The notes under the pieces: model-generated
Databases searched by the model: none
What the model was told of the DNA's origin: nothing
What the model saw: only the letters and a program-made list of their open reading frames with translations
In this document: one piece after another, positions 33,807 to 41,763 of the stretch
Layout of the letters: the number at the start of each line of letters is the position of its first letter
How positions within the stretch are numbered: position 1 is the first letter of the stretch
Translations under genes and position numbers: made by a program
Assembly (NCBI RefSeq): GCF_900167445.1
Contig: NZ_FUZT01000020.1
Coordinates: 1 to 63,720, forward strand
Length of the DNA: 63,720 nt
Reading direction: 5' to 3'
Source of the DNA: Maledivibacter halophilus
GTDB lineage: Bacteria > Bacillota > Clostridia > Peptostreptococcales > Caminicellaceae

Positions 33807-34310
33807 TTGAATAGAAATATAGGTAACTATTATTTTAATATATTCTTAAACTTAATGAGAGCTAATTATATGAATATACAAAAAGATTGGGAGAAAGTTG
33901 CAAATGAAGTGGGTTTGACACACGCTCAACAACATGCTCTTTGGATATTACACCTTGATGATGGATTGACATTAAATGAGTTAGGAAACATAGCTTTTTG
34001 GAATAAGTCAACCACTTCTGCCCTTATAAGTAGACTTGAGAAAAAAGGCTATGTGAGAAAAGAAAAGTATTTAGATAATAGTAGAACTATTAAAATTTAT
34101 ATAACAGAAGGAGGTAAAAGAATATTAGAAGAGAGTGTAAATACTAAATTAGCATTTGAATTCATGGGACTTCTTAGAAGCTTAGATATAGAAGAAGTAG
34201 AAAAATTTCTTGAAACTCTAGAAAAAATATATGATCTTATGGGAAATGGTGACTCTACTGATTTTAAAAGTTATTTACGGGTTTCATCAAATAAAATGTT
34301 AAAAAGATAA
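33807..34310 (+). CDS. MarR-family transcription regulator
   Basis: A 167-residue winged-helix regulator: VANEVGLTHAQQHALWILHL, LTLNELGNIAFWNKSTTSALISRLEKKGYV with the recognition helix, and the wing KEKYLDNSRTIKIYITEGG. The start is TTG 33807, 7 nt after GGAGG. It is followed by a flavin-dependent reductase gene whose promoter region carries two matching palindromes. The most likely role is as a ligand-released repressor of that reductase gene. The inducer is unknown. Confidence 0.87.
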   Translation: MNRNIGNYYFNIFLNLMRANYMNIQKDWEKVANEVGLTHAQQHALWILHLDDGLTLNELGNIAFWNKSTTSALISRLEKKGYVRKEKYLDNSRTIKIYITEGGKRILEESVNTKLAFEFMGLLRSLDIEEVEKFLETLEKIYDLMGNGDSTDFKSYLRVSSNKMLKR

Positions 34311-34319
34311 CATAATCTA

Positions 34320-34348
34320 TTGACACTTAATAATTAATAATATACAAT
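34320..34348 (+). promoter_or_regulatory. Promoter of the enoate reductase gene
   Basis: TTGACA (34320-34325), a 17-nt spacer and TACAAT (34343-34348). The first palindromic operator begins 13 nt downstream, at the expected transcription start. Confidence 0.7.
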
Positions 34349-34361
34349 AAAGCCACAGAAT

Positions 34362-34379
34362 AAATTCGTTAACGAATTT
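34362..34379. promoter_or_regulatory. MarR-type operator 1
   Basis: AAATTCGTTAACGAATTT, a perfect 18-bp palindrome placed just after the -10 box. It would block transcription when bound. Confidence 0.65.
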
Positions 34380-34413
34380 CATGATTGATTAACAGATCAT
34401 TTTTTTACACATG

Positions 34414-34430
34414 TAATTCGCTTACGAATA
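34414..34430. promoter_or_regulatory. MarR-type operator 2
   Basis: TAATTCGCTTACGAATA, a near-palindrome with the same half-site (ATTCG/CGAAT) as operator 1. The centres are about 52 bp apart, close to five helical turns. Confidence 0.6.
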
Positions 34431-34458
34431 TTATTTTATAAAATGAGGAGGAAAAAAT

Positions 34459-36363
34459 ATGTCAAAACTTTTTACACCCATAAAGATTGGTAATTTAGTA
34501 TTGAAAAACAGATTTATGATGGCGCCTATGGAAAATGGACTTGCCCAAATTGGTGGAGAAATGAGTGAAGGTCTTATAGATTTTTTTGTTGAAAGAGCTA
34601 AAAATGAAGTATCTATTATTATAACCGGTTCTATTGCAGTTTCTCCTGAAGGTAGAGGGCTTCCTACCCAGCTAAATATATATGAAGATAAGTTTATTCC
34701 AGAGCTTAAGAGAATGACAGATGCCGTTCATGAAGCTGGTGGAAAAATAGGTGCGCAGCTCTATCATGCTGGGAGACAAGCAAGTCAAGGAGTAACAGGA
34801 ATTCAGCCAATTTCACCTAGCGCCATTCCATGTGAAATACTTGGAAACAATCCAAGGGAAATGACAAAAAAAGATATTGATGAAATGCATAGGAAATTTG
34901 TAAAAGCAGCAGAGAGAAGCATAGAAGCTGGATTTGACTTAATTGAAGTACATTTTGCCCATGGATATCTGCTCCATAGTTTTCTATCACCTCATAGTAA
35001 CAAAAGAACAGATGAATATGGCGGAAGTCTTGAAAATAGGATGAGATTTCCAATGGCAGTTTTAAGGGACATAATAAAGGTATGTGGTGAAAAGGTCCCT
35101 GTTACAATTAGAATAAGTGCCGATGAATACCTTAAAGATGGTTTGGGTTTTGAAGAAGTTAAGACTATATGCAAAGAAGCAGAAAAAGCAGGGGTTAAGG
35201 CTATAAGTTTAACAGCTGGAAGCTATGATTCTGTAGAATATACAATTCAACCTATGTTTGTAAAGCAAGGATTCATTGTACCCTTTTCTGAAAAACTTAA
35301 AAGGAATATTAAGGTTCCAGTGATAGTTGCAGCAAGATTGAATAATGCAGAGCTAATAGAGGATATAATTGAAAATGATAAAGCTGATATGGTAGCTATA
35401 GGTAGAGGTCTTATAAGTGATGAAGAGTTGGTAATTAAAATGAAAAATAAGCAGTATAAAGATATTAGATACTGTGTTGCTTGTAATCAAGGTTGCATAG
35501 ATAAGGTTTTTATAGGACAAGGAGTACAGTGTCTTGTAAATGCAAGGGCAGGTCGTGAAAAGGATAGAAAAATTCAAAAGGCTGAGGAAATAAAAAATGT
35601 GGTTATAGTAGGAGCAGGACCAGCTGGACTAGAGGCTGCAAGGGTAGCTAAGTTAAGAGGGCATAATGTTGTTTTAGTAGATAAAGATGATAAGATAGGC
35701 GGAAAGTTAGAGACCTTATCTTCTCCACCAGAAAAGGAAACCTTTATGCTTTTTAAAGAATATCTATATAATCAAATGACAAAACTAGATATTAAGTTTG
35801 TACAAAAGGAAATTAAATCAGCAAAAGATCTTGAAGAATTTAGTCCTGATTCAGTAATTGTAGCCACTGGATCCTTCCAAACGGTTCCCCAAATTAAGGG
35901 TATTAATTCCAAAAATGTGCTAATAGCTGAGGACGTTTTAAATGAAAAAGTTAAAGTTGGACAAACTGTTGCAATAATCGGCGGTGGGCTTGTAGGAACT
36001 GAAACCGCAAAATTCCTTGCTTATAAGGGAATAAAGGTTCATATCATAGAAATGATGGATGCTATAGCAAAGGATATAGGTGCTACTTTTGTAGGTCATC
36101 TCTTTAAATTATTGAATGAATATGGAGTTCAGCAACATGTAAATGCTAAGGTAGAGGAAATAAAAGAAGATCTAATTATTCTTGAAGATAAAGAAATAAA
36201 AGTTGATAATGTAATAATTGCCACAGGATATAAGCCAAACGATTCAATTGTCGAGAATATTAAAGACAGCTTTAAGGAAGTTTATCTTGTTGGAGATGCC
36301 AATAGCCCAAGGAGGATAATAGAAGCCGTTGAAGAAGGTTTTCTTGTTTCTAGTGAAATATAA
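34459..36363 (+). CDS. Old-yellow-enzyme-type enoate/2,4-dienoyl-CoA reductase (FMN, 4Fe-4S, FAD)
   Basis: A 634-residue three-cofactor enzyme. Residues 1-340 form the FMN TIM barrel (SKLFTPIKIGNLVLKNRFMM, LIEVHFAHGYLLHSFLSP, KRTDEYGGSLENRMRFP). A 4Fe-4S site follows, CVACNQGCIDKVFIGQGVQC. Two nucleotide-binding domains hold FAD and NAD(P) (VVIVGAGPAGLEAARVA, VAIIGGGLVGTETAKFLA). It reduces an activated C=C bond of an enoate, enone or enoyl-CoA using NAD(P)H; relatives include 2-enoate reductase and BaiCD/BaiH. It sits behind the MarR gene with its own promoter and two operators, suggesting induction by an unsaturated or toxic compound. The substrate is unknown. Confidence 0.88.
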   Translation: MSKLFTPIKIGNLVLKNRFMMAPMENGLAQIGGEMSEGLIDFFVERAKNEVSIIITGSIAVSPEGRGLPTQLNIYEDKFIPELKRMTDAVHEAGGKIGAQLYHAGRQASQGVTGIQPISPSAIPCEILGNNPREMTKKDIDEMHRKFVKAAERSIEAGFDLIEVHFAHGYLLHSFLSPHSNKRTDEYGGSLENRMRFPMAVLRDIIKVCGEKVPVTIRISADEYLKDGLGFEEVKTICKEAEKAGVKAISLTAGSYDSVEYTIQPMFVKQGFIVPFSEKLKRNIKVPVIVAARLNNAELIEDIIENDKADMVAIGRGLISDEELVIKMKNKQYKDIRYCVACNQGCIDKVFIGQGVQCLVNARAGREKDRKIQKAEEIKNVVIVGAGPAGLEAARVAKLRGHNVVLVDKDDKIGGKLETLSSPPEKETFMLFKEYLYNQMTKLDIKFVQKEIKSAKDLEEFSPDSVIVATGSFQTVPQIKGINSKNVLIAEDVLNEKVKVGQTVAIIGGGLVGTETAKFLAYKGIKVHIIEMMDAIAKDIGATFVGHLFKLLNEYGVQQHVNAKVEEIKEDLIILEDKEIKVDNVIIATGYKPNDSIVENIKDSFKEVYLVGDANSPRRIIEAVEEGFLVSSEI

Positions 36364-36368
36364 AAAAT

Positions 36369-36392
36369 CAGGTGGATTATAATATCCACCTG
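36369..36392 (+). terminator. Hairpin after the reductase gene
   Basis: CAGGTGGAT (36369-36377) pairs perfectly with ATCCACCTG (36384-36392). The T-run is weak. Confidence 0.6.
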
Positions 36393-36952
36393 AAAGATAA
36401 GGGAAATTATATGTATTTTCTATGTGTTTTATAGTTAAAAAAATAACAATATATTATAGGTATGGTTATAGGGAATTATCTATAAATTTCGAAAAAATAG
36501 TAAATTGAAAGTTATACAATAAAAATTATAAAATATAGAAGGTAGTAAACTAGCCAATATAGAAAGAACATGATTTCAATAATATATTTTAAAAGTGTAA
36601 ATACAAAATTTTATAAAGAATAAAAAACAAAATTATTAATTTATTATAATAATACTTGAATGAAAGTAATAAAAATGATATACTGTTCGAAGTAAACATA
36701 CATTAAGTAAAATATATCCTAAATATCAAAATAATTCATTTTGGATTTTGAACTAAATGATCAATGTATTTTCAATAATGATAGACTTTATAATTTCAAA
36801 AAAACATTTTTGAGGCCAGAAAGATATTGTACGCATACAGAAGACAAAAATGTTTTTAGAAATTGTTTTTTTTTTAACAATATCTAATTCTGAAATATTT
36901 ATCCTATATAAATTATCAGATTAATTTTGATATTGTTTTACTATAATAAGAT
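36393..36952. other. Long AT-rich intergenic region without a gene
   Basis: No reading frame with a ribosome binding site was seen. It holds an inverted repeat, AAAAACATTTTTG (36800-36812) and CAAAAATGTTTTT (36845-36857), around a 32-nt loop that is less AT-rich than its surroundings, followed by a run of T. It could be a small RNA end, a decayed gene or a regulatory structure. Confidence 0.4.
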
Positions 36953-37008
36953 AAATTACAAAGAAAGGCTGTAGAAACATTGACTATTTTCTTTGTAATT
37001 TGTTTTAT
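36953..37008 (+). promoter_or_regulatory. Probable promoter with inverted repeat before the SLC1 symporter
   Basis: TTGACT (36980-36985), a 17-nt spacer and TTTTAT (37003-37008). AAATTACAAAGAAA (36953-36966) and TTTCTTTGTAATTT (36988-37001) form a perfect inverted repeat whose right half lies within the spacer. It may be an operator or a looped site. Confidence 0.5.
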
Positions 37009-37062
37009 AAATACTATCAAGTGTAAAAGATTACAACTGTAAAAAGGAGAGGAGTTCATTTT

Positions 37063-38250
37063 ATGAAGAAGTTAGGTTTGCTTCCAAGACTCATTATTGC
37101 TATTATATTAGGGATTGTAATAGGTAATATAGCATCAGAAGGGTTTATCAAAATATTTGTTACTTTTAGCGATATTTTTGGAAGTTTCTTAGGATTTGCT
37201 ATTCCCCTTATTATTATAGGTTTTATTGCTCCCGGTATAGGAGATCTTGGAAAAGGAGCAGGGAAACTTTTAGCTTTTACTGCTGGATTAGCGTATTTGT
37301 CTACAATTGTATCTGGATCATTGGCCTATTTTACAAGTTTAACTGTACTGCCTAGAGTATTGAACCTAAGGAATTTAGCCGTGGATACCAGAAATCCGGC
37401 TGAAGCTCTTTTGAAACCGTTTTTTGAAATAGACATTCCACCTATTATGGGAGTTATGACAGCCCTTATAATTGCCTTTATATTGGGACTTGGAATAGCA
37501 GTTATAAAGGGAGAAATTATAAAAAAATTCATGCATGAATTCCAAGAAATTATAGAGAAAGTAATATCTAATATAATCATACCCCTTCTTCCAATTCATA
37601 TATTAGGTATATTTGCCAATATGACCTATGCAGGGGAAGTTGCCACTATAATTTCTGTATTTGCAAAGGTTTTTGTTATGATTATTATTCTACATATTAT
37701 TGTTATTCTAGTTCAATATTTTATTGCAGGGACTATTACAGCTTCTAATCCCTTTAAATTAGTTAAAACAATGATTCCAGCATATTTTACAGCAATTGGA
37801 ACCCAGTCATCGGCTGCAGCTATTCCGGTTACATTAAGACAAACAAAGTTAAATGGAGTAGATGATGGAATTGGGGAATTCGTTATCCCACTTTGTGCAA
37901 CTATACATTTATCAGGAAGCACAATTACTATTACAAGTTGTGCTATGGCTGTAATGATGCTAAATGGGATGGCCACTCCATTCAGTAGTTTATTTCCCTT
38001 TATTTTAATGCTTGGAGTTACAATGATTGCAGCTCCAGGAGTGCCAGGAGGAGCTGTTATGGCAGCCCTAGGACTCTTAGAAACTATGCTTAATTTTTCA
38101 CCCACATTATCATCTTTAATGATGACTTTGTATCTTGCCCAAGATAGTTTTGGAACAGCATGTAATGTTACAGGGGATGGAGCAATAGCTATTATAATGA
38201 ATAAAATATCCGGTAAAAAGTTAAAAAGGAAAGAAAATCTTGCAGCCTAA
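37063..38250 (+). CDS. Dicarboxylate/amino acid:cation symporter (SLC1/DAACS family)
   Basis: A 395-residue membrane protein with eight predicted segments and two re-entrant loops. The serine-rich loop is GTQSSAAAIPVTLRQ; the second conserved part is FVIPLCATIHLSGSTITITSC, and the C-terminal region is YLAQDSFGTACNVTGDGAIAIIM, the NMDGT-like substrate and sodium site here reading NVTGD. It imports glutamate, aspartate, serine or a dicarboxylate with Na+ or H+. GGAGAGG precedes the ATG. It stands alone with its own terminator. Confidence 0.87.
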   Translation: MKKLGLLPRLIIAIILGIVIGNIASEGFIKIFVTFSDIFGSFLGFAIPLIIIGFIAPGIGDLGKGAGKLLAFTAGLAYLSTIVSGSLAYFTSLTVLPRVLNLRNLAVDTRNPAEALLKPFFEIDIPPIMGVMTALIIAFILGLGIAVIKGEIIKKFMHEFQEIIEKVISNIIIPLLPIHILGIFANMTYAGEVATIISVFAKVFVMIIILHIIVILVQYFIAGTITASNPFKLVKTMIPAYFTAIGTQSSAAAIPVTLRQTKLNGVDDGIGEFVIPLCATIHLSGSTITITSCAMAVMMLNGMATPFSSLFPFILMLGVTMIAAPGVPGGAVMAALGLLETMLNFSPTLSSLMMTLYLAQDSFGTACNVTGDGAIAIIMNKISGKKLKRKENLAA

Positions 38251-38267
38251 GTTTTAGGTTAATAAGG

Positions 38268-38316
38268 GGTTGTCTCAGAATAGAAAATACACTCTATAAC
38301 TGAGACAACCTTTTTT
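38268..38316 (+). terminator. Terminator of the SLC1 symporter gene
   Basis: GGTTGTCTCAG (38268-38278) pairs perfectly with CTGAGACAACC (38300-38310), followed by six T. Confidence 0.9.
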
Positions 38317-38359
38317 ATTGGAAACAAGGAGGACGATTAGAATAGGAGAGGAGATACTT

Positions 38360-38773
38360 ATGGATAATAATTTATTTGAGTTTCAAATTACAACAAAAAA
38401 TTCTCAAGAATTTGTGGACATAACCTATTTAGTAAATGATATTTTAAAAAAATCCGGTGTTGAAAATGGTATTGCAGTTGTCTATTGTCCTCATACTACA
38501 GCGGGGATTACAATTAATGAAAATGCTGATCCTGATGTAGTGAGAGATATGATATTAGCTCTTAATAAGGTGTTCCCAATAAAGGGTGATTATAAACATT
38601 TTGAAGGAAATTCTCATGCTCATTTAAAATCTTCCTTTATGGGATCGGAAAAGACAATTATAATAAATAAAGGAAAACTTCTTTTAGGAACTTGGCAGAG
38701 TATATATTTTTGTGAATTTGATGGCCCCAGAAGTAGGAAAGTATTTATTAAGGTTATGAGAGATTTAGGTTAA
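38360..38773 (+). CDS. yjbQ: YjbQ/UPF0047 family protein
   Basis: A 137-residue protein of the UPF0047 family. Motifs are VVYCPHTTAGITINENADPDVVRD and the C-terminal KHFEGNSHAHLKSSFMGS, with histidines that cluster in the family's active site, ending LGTWQSIYFCEFDGPRSRKV. E. coli YjbQ has weak thiamine-phosphate synthase activity, and the family is widely called a secondary thiamine-phosphate synthase, but its true role is unsettled. ATG 38360 has GAGAGGAG at 38346-38353. It is followed by the formamidase gene after 115 nt. Confidence 0.88.
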   Translation: MDNNLFEFQITTKNSQEFVDITYLVNDILKKSGVENGIAVVYCPHTTAGITINENADPDVVRDMILALNKVFPIKGDYKHFEGNSHAHLKSSFMGSEKTIIINKGKLLLGTWQSIYFCEFDGPRSRKVFIKVMRDLG

Positions 38774-38888
38774 GAAAATAAAGGAAATTTAAAAGAAATA
38801 TAGAAACAGATTATTTAAAGAGAATTAAAGAAATTGGACAACTTGGGTTGCTGTTGACTAAATAAAATAACTATAAGGGGGAAAAATC

Positions 38889-39785
38889 ATGTTTATTTCT
38901 TCTAAAAACCATGTCTATGAGATGAGTAAAAATAATGAAGTGGTTACTAGTGTTGATTTGCCTAGTCATTTAACATTTGAAACCTTAGATTGTTTTGAGG
39001 GGCAAATTAAAAGTGAAAAGGACAAATTAGAAAAATTAAGCTTTGACAGAATAAATCCTGCAACGGGTCCAGTTTATTTAAAAGGAGTTAAGCCTGGGGA
39101 TGTAATAGCTGTACATATAAAGGATATAAGGGTAAACTCTCCAGGGGTTATGATTGCTGCTCCTAAATCTGGCGTTCTTGGAGATATTATTAAGGAATCT
39201 CAAACTTTGATGATACCAATTGATAATGGTTTTGCCAAATTTAAAGGATTAGCCATACCAATAAATCCTATGATAGGGGTTATTGGCATAGCACCCTCTG
39301 GAGAGGATATCCCCTGTGGTACTCCAGATACCCATGGAGGGAATATGGATACAAAGCTAATCTCTAAGGGCAGCACCATATATTTACCTTCACAGGTAGA
39401 GGGTGGTTTATTGTCGATGGGAGATCTTCACGCAGCAATGGGTGATGGGGAAATAGTAGGTACTGGAGTAGAAGTGGGAGGAGAAGTTGATGTAAGTATT
39501 GAAAAAGCTTCCAATATAAAGCTAAAAAATCCATTAGTAGTTACTTCTTCGGCTATATCAGCAATTGCTTCTGCAAAAACTCTTGATGATGCTGTAGATA
39601 TTGCCACAAAAGATATGGCTAGCTATCTTTTGAAATGGACGGACCTTACATTAAATGAAGCAGGTATGTTAATGAGTGCTTGGGGTAATACAGAGATATC
39701 CCAAATAGTAGACCCGCTGAAAACCGCAAGATTTTCTATGCCTAGAGATTTAATGAAGAAACTAGGGGTAGGAATAGCTTTTTAG
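38889..39785 (+). CDS. Acetamidase/formamidase-family amidohydrolase
   Basis: A 298-residue cytoplasmic enzyme of the FmdA/AmdA family. Conserved segments are NPATGPVYLKGVKPGDVIAV, IGVIGIAPSGEDIPCGTPDTHGGNMDTKLI and GDLHAAMGDGEIVGTGVEVG, which carry the catalytic and metal residues. It hydrolyses a short amide such as formamide or acetamide to ammonia and the acid. AAGGGGG lies before the ATG. A terminator follows. Confidence 0.88.
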   Translation: MFISSKNHVYEMSKNNEVVTSVDLPSHLTFETLDCFEGQIKSEKDKLEKLSFDRINPATGPVYLKGVKPGDVIAVHIKDIRVNSPGVMIAAPKSGVLGDIIKESQTLMIPIDNGFAKFKGLAIPINPMIGVIGIAPSGEDIPCGTPDTHGGNMDTKLISKGSTIYLPSQVEGGLLSMGDLHAAMGDGEIVGTGVEVGGEVDVSIEKASNIKLKNPLVVTSSAISAIASAKTLDDAVDIATKDMASYLLKWTDLTLNEAGMLMSAWGNTEISQIVDPLKTARFSMPRDLMKKLGVGIAF

Positions 39786-39861
39786 AATCATAGATTTTAA
39801 AAGCCTGATTTGAACATATAGAATATAAAAGCATTTAAAAATATATAATTGTTAAGTAAAG

Positions 39862-39891
39862 AGCTTTTCTTGTTTTATAGAAAAGCTTTTT
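39862..39891 (+). terminator. Terminator of the formamidase gene
   Basis: AGCTTTTCT (39862-39870) pairs with AGAAAAGCT (39879-39887), followed by TTTT. Confidence 0.82.
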
Positions 39892-39913
39892 GCTTCAAAA
39901 AAGAGGAGAAAAA

Positions 39914-40453
39914 ATGAAAAGTGATATTAGAAATTTAACATTTTTAGGTATTATAACAGCTGCATTATTAGTGGGAGGATATTTTTTGTATATTATTAGT
40001 AAGACGTTGCCAATACCAGGATCAAAATTTGTCTTCATGGCTCCTTATCTATCGATTTTTATGTATATTGCAATTTCAAAAACAAAAAAGCTATGGACTA
40101 TGACTATAGTTAGTTTTATATTTGGTGGAATTATGTTTTTTATTAATCCATTTATGACTATGTCAATATTTTTATCAGGGGTATTAGCAGACTTAATTAC
40201 AGTAGTATTTATTAGAAACTATGGAACCGAAAGAAATATTAGTATTTCTGCATCTTTATACCCAGTATGGAGCTTTATTATAGGGGTAGGGGTTACAAAT
40301 TATATTACAGGGAATTATATGTATAAATTATTTGGAATAAAACTTTTTGCATTACTTATTTTTATAATATATATTTTAGGCTTTATTGGAACTAAGGTTG
40401 GTTTTAAATTAAAGAGCAGATTTATTATTTATGGTAAGAATAAAATGAATTAG
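39914..40453 (+). CDS. Six-segment membrane protein, possibly an ECF transporter S component
   Basis: A 179-residue hydrophobic protein with about six membrane segments. The small size, the FVFMAPYLSIFMYIAI segment followed by GGIMFFINPFMTMSIFLSG, and the basic C-terminal tail resemble substrate-binding S subunits of ECF vitamin transporters, but there is no clear motif that decides this. ATG 39914 follows GAGGAG. No EcfA or EcfT genes are near, as is usual for group II ECF systems. An ordinary uncharacterised membrane protein remains possible. Confidence 0.55.
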   Translation: MKSDIRNLTFLGIITAALLVGGYFLYIISKTLPIPGSKFVFMAPYLSIFMYIAISKTKKLWTMTIVSFIFGGIMFFINPFMTMSIFLSGVLADLITVVFIRNYGTERNISISASLYPVWSFIIGVGVTNYITGNYMYKLFGIKLFALLIFIIYILGFIGTKVGFKLKSRFIIYGKNKMN

Positions 40454-40469
40454 TCAAATAAAAATAGAC

Positions 40470-40499
40470 CTTGACTTTCTTTGACCTTAGGTATAAAAT
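40470..40499 (+). promoter_or_regulatory. Hsp20 promoter overlapped by a CtsR-type operator
   Basis: TTGACT (40471-40476), a 17-nt spacer and TAAAAT (40494-40499). On the minus strand 40486-40470 reads GGTCAAA GAA AGTCAAG, two heptads in tandem as in the CtsR box (RGTCAAA NAN RGTCAAA) with one mismatch at the end. Repression by CtsR in the absence of heat stress is the likely meaning. Confidence 0.65.
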
Positions 40500-40541
40500 A
40501 TTATTAGAAGTTAAATAATATTAATAAAGGAGGAGTTCTAA

Positions 40542-40988
40542 ATGTTTAACTTGATGCCATTTGACAAAAGAGGTAGAAGAATGTTGGATGCAGCTGAAGA
40601 AGTGTTTAGGGACAACTTCTTTTCTGGTTTAATGACTGATAATTTCTTTAAGGATTTTTCTTTTGGGTCTATTAAGGCCGACATAAAGGAAAATGATAAA
40701 GAATATATAGTAGAAGCAGAAGTCCCAGGATTTACAAAGGATCAAATCAATTTGGAATATAGAAATGACCATTTATATTTAAGCATTAATCAAAATGAAG
40801 AAGTAAATGAGGAAAGAGATAACTATATTAGAAGAGAAAGAAGAGTTGGTAAAATAAGTCGTTCATTTTATATTCCAAATGTAAAGGAAGATGCAATTGC
40901 TGCAAAGGCACCTGAAAATGGGGTTTTAAAGGTGGTTCTTCCAAAGGAAAAACCATCAAAGGGTAGTAGAAAAATTGATATTCAATAA
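40542..40988 (+). CDS. Hsp20/alpha-crystallin small heat-shock protein
   Basis: A 148-residue ATP-independent chaperone. The N-terminal MFNLMPFDKRGRRMLDAAEE arm precedes an alpha-crystallin domain (about 48-140) with IKADIKENDKEYIVEAEVPGF, YIRRERRVGKISRSFYIPN and the GVLKVVLPKEKP (A-x-x-x-G-V-L) motif. It holds unfolding proteins during stress. GGAGGAG lies upstream. Its promoter has a CtsR-like box. Confidence 0.93.
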   Translation: MFNLMPFDKRGRRMLDAAEEVFRDNFFSGLMTDNFFKDFSFGSIKADIKENDKEYIVEAEVPGFTKDQINLEYRNDHLYLSINQNEEVNEERDNYIRRERRVGKISRSFYIPNVKEDAIAAKAPENGVLKVVLPKEKPSKGSRKIDIQ

Positions 40989-41001
40989 TTAAAAATTGAG
41001 C

Positions 41002-41028
41002 AAGCAGGCTTAAATGCCTGCTTTTATT
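41002..41028 (+). terminator. Terminator of the Hsp20 gene
   Basis: AAGCAGGC (41002-41009) pairs with GCCTGCTT (41016-41023), followed by T-rich sequence. A second hairpin follows at 41035. Confidence 0.82.
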
Positions 41029-41034
41029 ATATAA

Positions 41035-41079
41035 AATAATGTCTATGTATAGTATATTTATACATAGACATTATTTTTT
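41035..41079 (+). terminator. Second hairpin after Hsp20, shared terminator type
   Basis: AATAATGTCTATGTATA (41035-41051) pairs perfectly with TATACATAGACATTATT (41059-41075), followed by more T. Its wording resembles the terminators at 32737 and 43174. Confidence 0.8.
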
Positions 41080-41217
41080 GTAATATACATGAAAAATCTT
41101 TGTTTTAAGTGAAAATTTAATTATAGGATTATTGATATTTCATATAAACTGAATAGAAATTTTGAGAGAAAAAAGATAATCAAAGCGTAGTAATATATGA
41201 AAGGGGGGTTAAATATC

Positions 41218-41763
41218 TTGGAATATTCACAGAGTGCACTTGTGGAAGGAATAAAAAATAAAGATACACTTGCTTATGAATATATGATAAGCAAATATAC
41301 AAAAACAATTTATTGCTTAGCTTATAATATTTTATACAAATCACTTAAGAAAGAAGATATTGAAGAATGTGTATCTGATGTTTTTCTAGAGGCCTGGCTT
41401 AAAATTAATGAATTTGATCAGGAAAAAGGAAATTTTAGAACATGGCTTTTGATTTTAACAAAATATAAAGCCCTTACATATAAGCGAAAAAGAAAAGTAA
41501 AGAATGTTATTAGTATTGAAAAGCTTCAACTAGAGGACAATTATAATCTAGAAAAACAATTTTTTTTGAGACAGGATCAAGAAAGAGTTATAAAAATAAT
41601 TAATTCCTTTAATGAAATTGATAAAGAAATATTTTTCAGAAGGTATTTCTTTGGTGAAAAAATAAGTGATTTGGCAAATGCCTTTAATTTATCTAGGCCT
41701 GCTGTAGATAACAGGCTTTTAAGGGGGAGAAAAATCATAAAGGAGGCGTTAAATTATGAATGA
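41218..41763 (+). CDS. ECF-type RNA polymerase sigma factor
   Basis: A 181-residue sigma-70 family factor with only regions 2 and 4. Region 2 includes AYEYMISKYTKTIYCLAYNIL, DIEECVSDVFLEAWLKINEFD and GNFRTWLLILTKYKALTYKRK; region 4 includes INSFNEIDKEIFFRRYFFGEKISDLANAFNLS-like text ending RPAVDNRLLRGRKIIKEAL. The start is TTG 41218, 9 nt after GGGGGG; ATG 41197 lies before that site. It overlaps the next gene by 8 nt. That gene encodes a membrane protein, the presumed anti-sigma factor. Confidence 0.88.
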   Translation: MEYSQSALVEGIKNKDTLAYEYMISKYTKTIYCLAYNILYKSLKKEDIEECVSDVFLEAWLKINEFDQEKGNFRTWLLILTKYKALTYKRKRKVKNVISIEKLQLEDNYNLEKQFFLRQDQERVIKIINSFNEIDKEIFFRRYFFGEKISDLANAFNLSRPAVDNRLLRGRKIIKEALNYE

